DNA of 64,000 bases from Closterium sp. NIES-65 (Eukaryota > Streptophyta > Zygnematophyceae > Desmidiales > Closteriaceae): contig CANXME010002006.1 in NCBI GenBank assembly GCA_948144175.1, forward strand, positions 434,001-498,000, written 5' to 3'. The notes under the pieces are model-generated. The model was given only the letters and a program-made list of their open reading frames with translations. It made no database searches and had not been told where the DNA came from. Positions 62,888 through 64,000 of this stretch are shown here, in pieces. How positions within the stretch are numbered: the first letter of the stretch is position 1; each line of letters opens with the position of its first letter. The translations under genes and the position numbers were made by a program.

Positions 62888-63316
62888 TCAAGCCTCTACA
62901 TCTGGTGACGCCTCAGCTTGACCACCCGCACTCGCCCCAGCACCACCACCCGCTTCCGCCCCTCCTCCCACTCCTCCTGCCATTCCTCCTGCTCCTGCCG
63001 TGGCCCCTCCTCTCGTAGTTGGTGTCTTAGCCAGCGTTCTTCCGTACAGCCCAAACTTCTCCCTCACCTTATCTGTCCCGGTCACATACTCAGCAAACGT
63101 GAACACGCGGTTACGTGACGACAGGAGAGAGGGGCCTGCGTGCTTGGCAGGGGCTTTCCTCTCGCTGTAGCACGTGGCGCAGAGGTCGAAGCGCGACTTG
63201 GTCTCGCGGTAGCGCAGCCCGACTATGGCGTATCGACACACGTCGCACGACATGCCCAGGTGCCGGGTACGATCGTAAACCTCCAGCTTGCGCAGGGTGT
63301 AGAGAATGGGGAAATA
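62888..63316 (-). CDS. EF-hand-like/ZZ-type zinc-finger protein, last exon
   Basis: After acceptor CCGCTGCAG the exon reads YFPILYTLRKLEVYDRTRH, then a ZZ-like finger, CDVCRYAIVGLRYR...RFDLCATCY. The first and last CX2C pairs are present, but the middle Cys pair found in typical ZZ domains is not, so zinc binding may be partial. A basic stretch, FTFAEYVTGTDKVREKFGLY and a Gly/Ala-rich tail of about 50 residues end at a stop at 62888-62890. Phase 0 joins it to the exon at 63509-64000. ZZ fingers usually bind peptides or histone tails; the specific role here is unknown. Confidence 0.65.
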   Translation of the reverse strand, partial: YFPILYTLRKLEVYDRTRHLGMSCDVCRYAIVGLRYRETKSRFDLCATCYSERKAPAKHAGPSLLSSRNRVFTFAEYVTGTDKVREKFGLYGRTLAKTPTTRGGATAGAGGMAGGVGGGAEAGGGAGASAGGQAEASPDVEA

Positions 63317-63508
63317 CTGCAGCGGGTTGAGGGTTGGGGGGAGAGAGGAGGGGAGGAAGCGTTGGGAAGAGATCAAGTGCGAACCATGCACAAGAGAAAA
63401 AAGAAAAGTAGGTAAGTCGATTCATCCTGATAACATATGCACATATGATATAAGTGAATGCACACACACACACAAACACGGACACAAGAATCCCTAGAAG
63501 CATCTCAC
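63317..63508 (-). other. Intron of the ZZ zinc-finger gene
   Basis: Donor GTGAGA at 63508-63503 and acceptor CTGCAG ending at 63317, phase 0, 192 bp. A CA microsatellite lies near 63460. Confidence 0.6.
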
Positions 63509-64000
63509 ATCATCCACGAGGGTCTCAAACTGCTCCAACCCCACGTCTGGCACGCCCTCCTCGCCACCCTTCTCCTCCTCGGGCATGGGCGGCTGCCCCG
63601 GCAGGTAGATCTCGCGCACCAGCTGCACAAACCCCACCGCGTCGCGCCGCATGATCTTGCCCGCGGTGCCCTCCGGCCGCCCCCGCCGCCACTGCAGCGC
63701 TTCAAACGCCACTAGCTTCCTCTCCGGCACCGCCCCGTCGCACAGCAGCGCCACGATCGCCAGAAACAGCCCCAGATCAACGGCTGCCGCGGCCGCGCCG
63801 CCGCCGGTTTCGACGGCTGAGATGACCTTTTCGTTGAGGGCGCGCACGGCCTGCTGGAAGGTCTCTGGGGGGAGCGCTTCTGGGAGCATCTGGCGCAGCA
63901 GCAGCTCAATGGCCGCCTTTCGCACCATTCGCTCGCGCGGGGCCGCCTCGAAGTTGGCCTCTGAGAGCTCGGCGCGCAGCGCTGCCACCGGCACCTTGGA
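63509..64000 (-). CDS. EF-hand-like/ZZ-type zinc-finger protein, penultimate exon (runs off right edge)
   Basis: The minus frame is open to the window edge. It is helical, with VAALRAELSEANF, RMVRKAAIELLLRQM, ETFQQAVRALNEKV, LFLAIVALLCDGAVPERKL and AVGFVQLVREIYLP. The LCxGxxxxKLxxxFxxL pattern resembles the EF-hand-like region that precedes ZZ fingers in dystrophin-type and some RabGAP proteins, but no complete calcium loop is visible. It ends LEQFETLVDD at the donor. The start lies outside the window, so the full domain set is unknown. Confidence 0.6.

Overview
This is nuclear DNA from a eukaryote, most likely of the green lineage and perhaps a streptophyte alga. The evidence is GT-AG introns, a gene resembling plant SIP-type aquaporins, Ty1/copia elements primed by initiator tRNA-Met, and a tyrosine-recombinase retrotransposon of the PAT/DIRS kind known from green algae. 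The species cannot be fixed from the sequence. Only about 9.5 kb is host DNA (6133-7618, 14770-15425, 29853-35693, 62508-64000). The rest is a stack of retrotransposons.

Left part (1-30 kb). Copia-A (minus strand, gag-pol 4434 down to the left edge) is a canonical copia element that abuts a second pol end and the truncated 5' end of Copia-B (LTR 6000-6132). Copia-C (plus, 7619-14769, TSD AGGGA) and Copia-D (minus, 15426-29852, TSD GGTRA) follow. Copia-E (plus, 20314-28060, TSD CCGGG) sits inside Copia-D. The host DNA between them reads as two tandem copies of a minus-strand gene for a secreted repeat protein. Copia-D lies inside the 87-bp coding repeats of the second copy.

Middle (31-35.7 kb). 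A SIP-type aquaporin gene lies on the minus strand (exons 33697-33846, 32776-33054, 31319-31702, all phase 0). Its last intron holds about seven decaying tandem copies of the final exon, and the other exons have partial copies too.

Right part (35.7-62.5 kb). One PAT/Ngaro-like element (35694-62507) has split direct repeats A1 ... B1-A2-B2. It carries gag, RT-RNase H and a tyrosine recombinase. Two copia elements are inserted in it: Copia-F (38274-45622, TSD GGAGG) and Copia-G (47984-61331, TSD TTYGG). Copia-G itself carries Copia-H (50709-58010, TSD GTCCA), the only element with an unbroken gag-pol frame. Insertion order is PAT, then F and G, then H in G.

Right edge (62.9-64 kb). The last two exons of an EF-hand-like/ZZ-type zinc-finger protein lie on the minus strand.

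Copia-B, C, D, E, F and H form one related group. They share very short LTRs (117-137 bp) with a common core and a GC-rich minisatellite leader. Those with coding sequence (C, D, E, F, H) also share a Gag zinc motif with an expanded first loop, and C, E, F and H (D in modified form) share a short LREW motif present both in Gag and in the integrase-RT linker. H is intact and E and F have only a few breaks. C and D lack the Gag core domain and, if they moved recently, must have used proteins from a relative.
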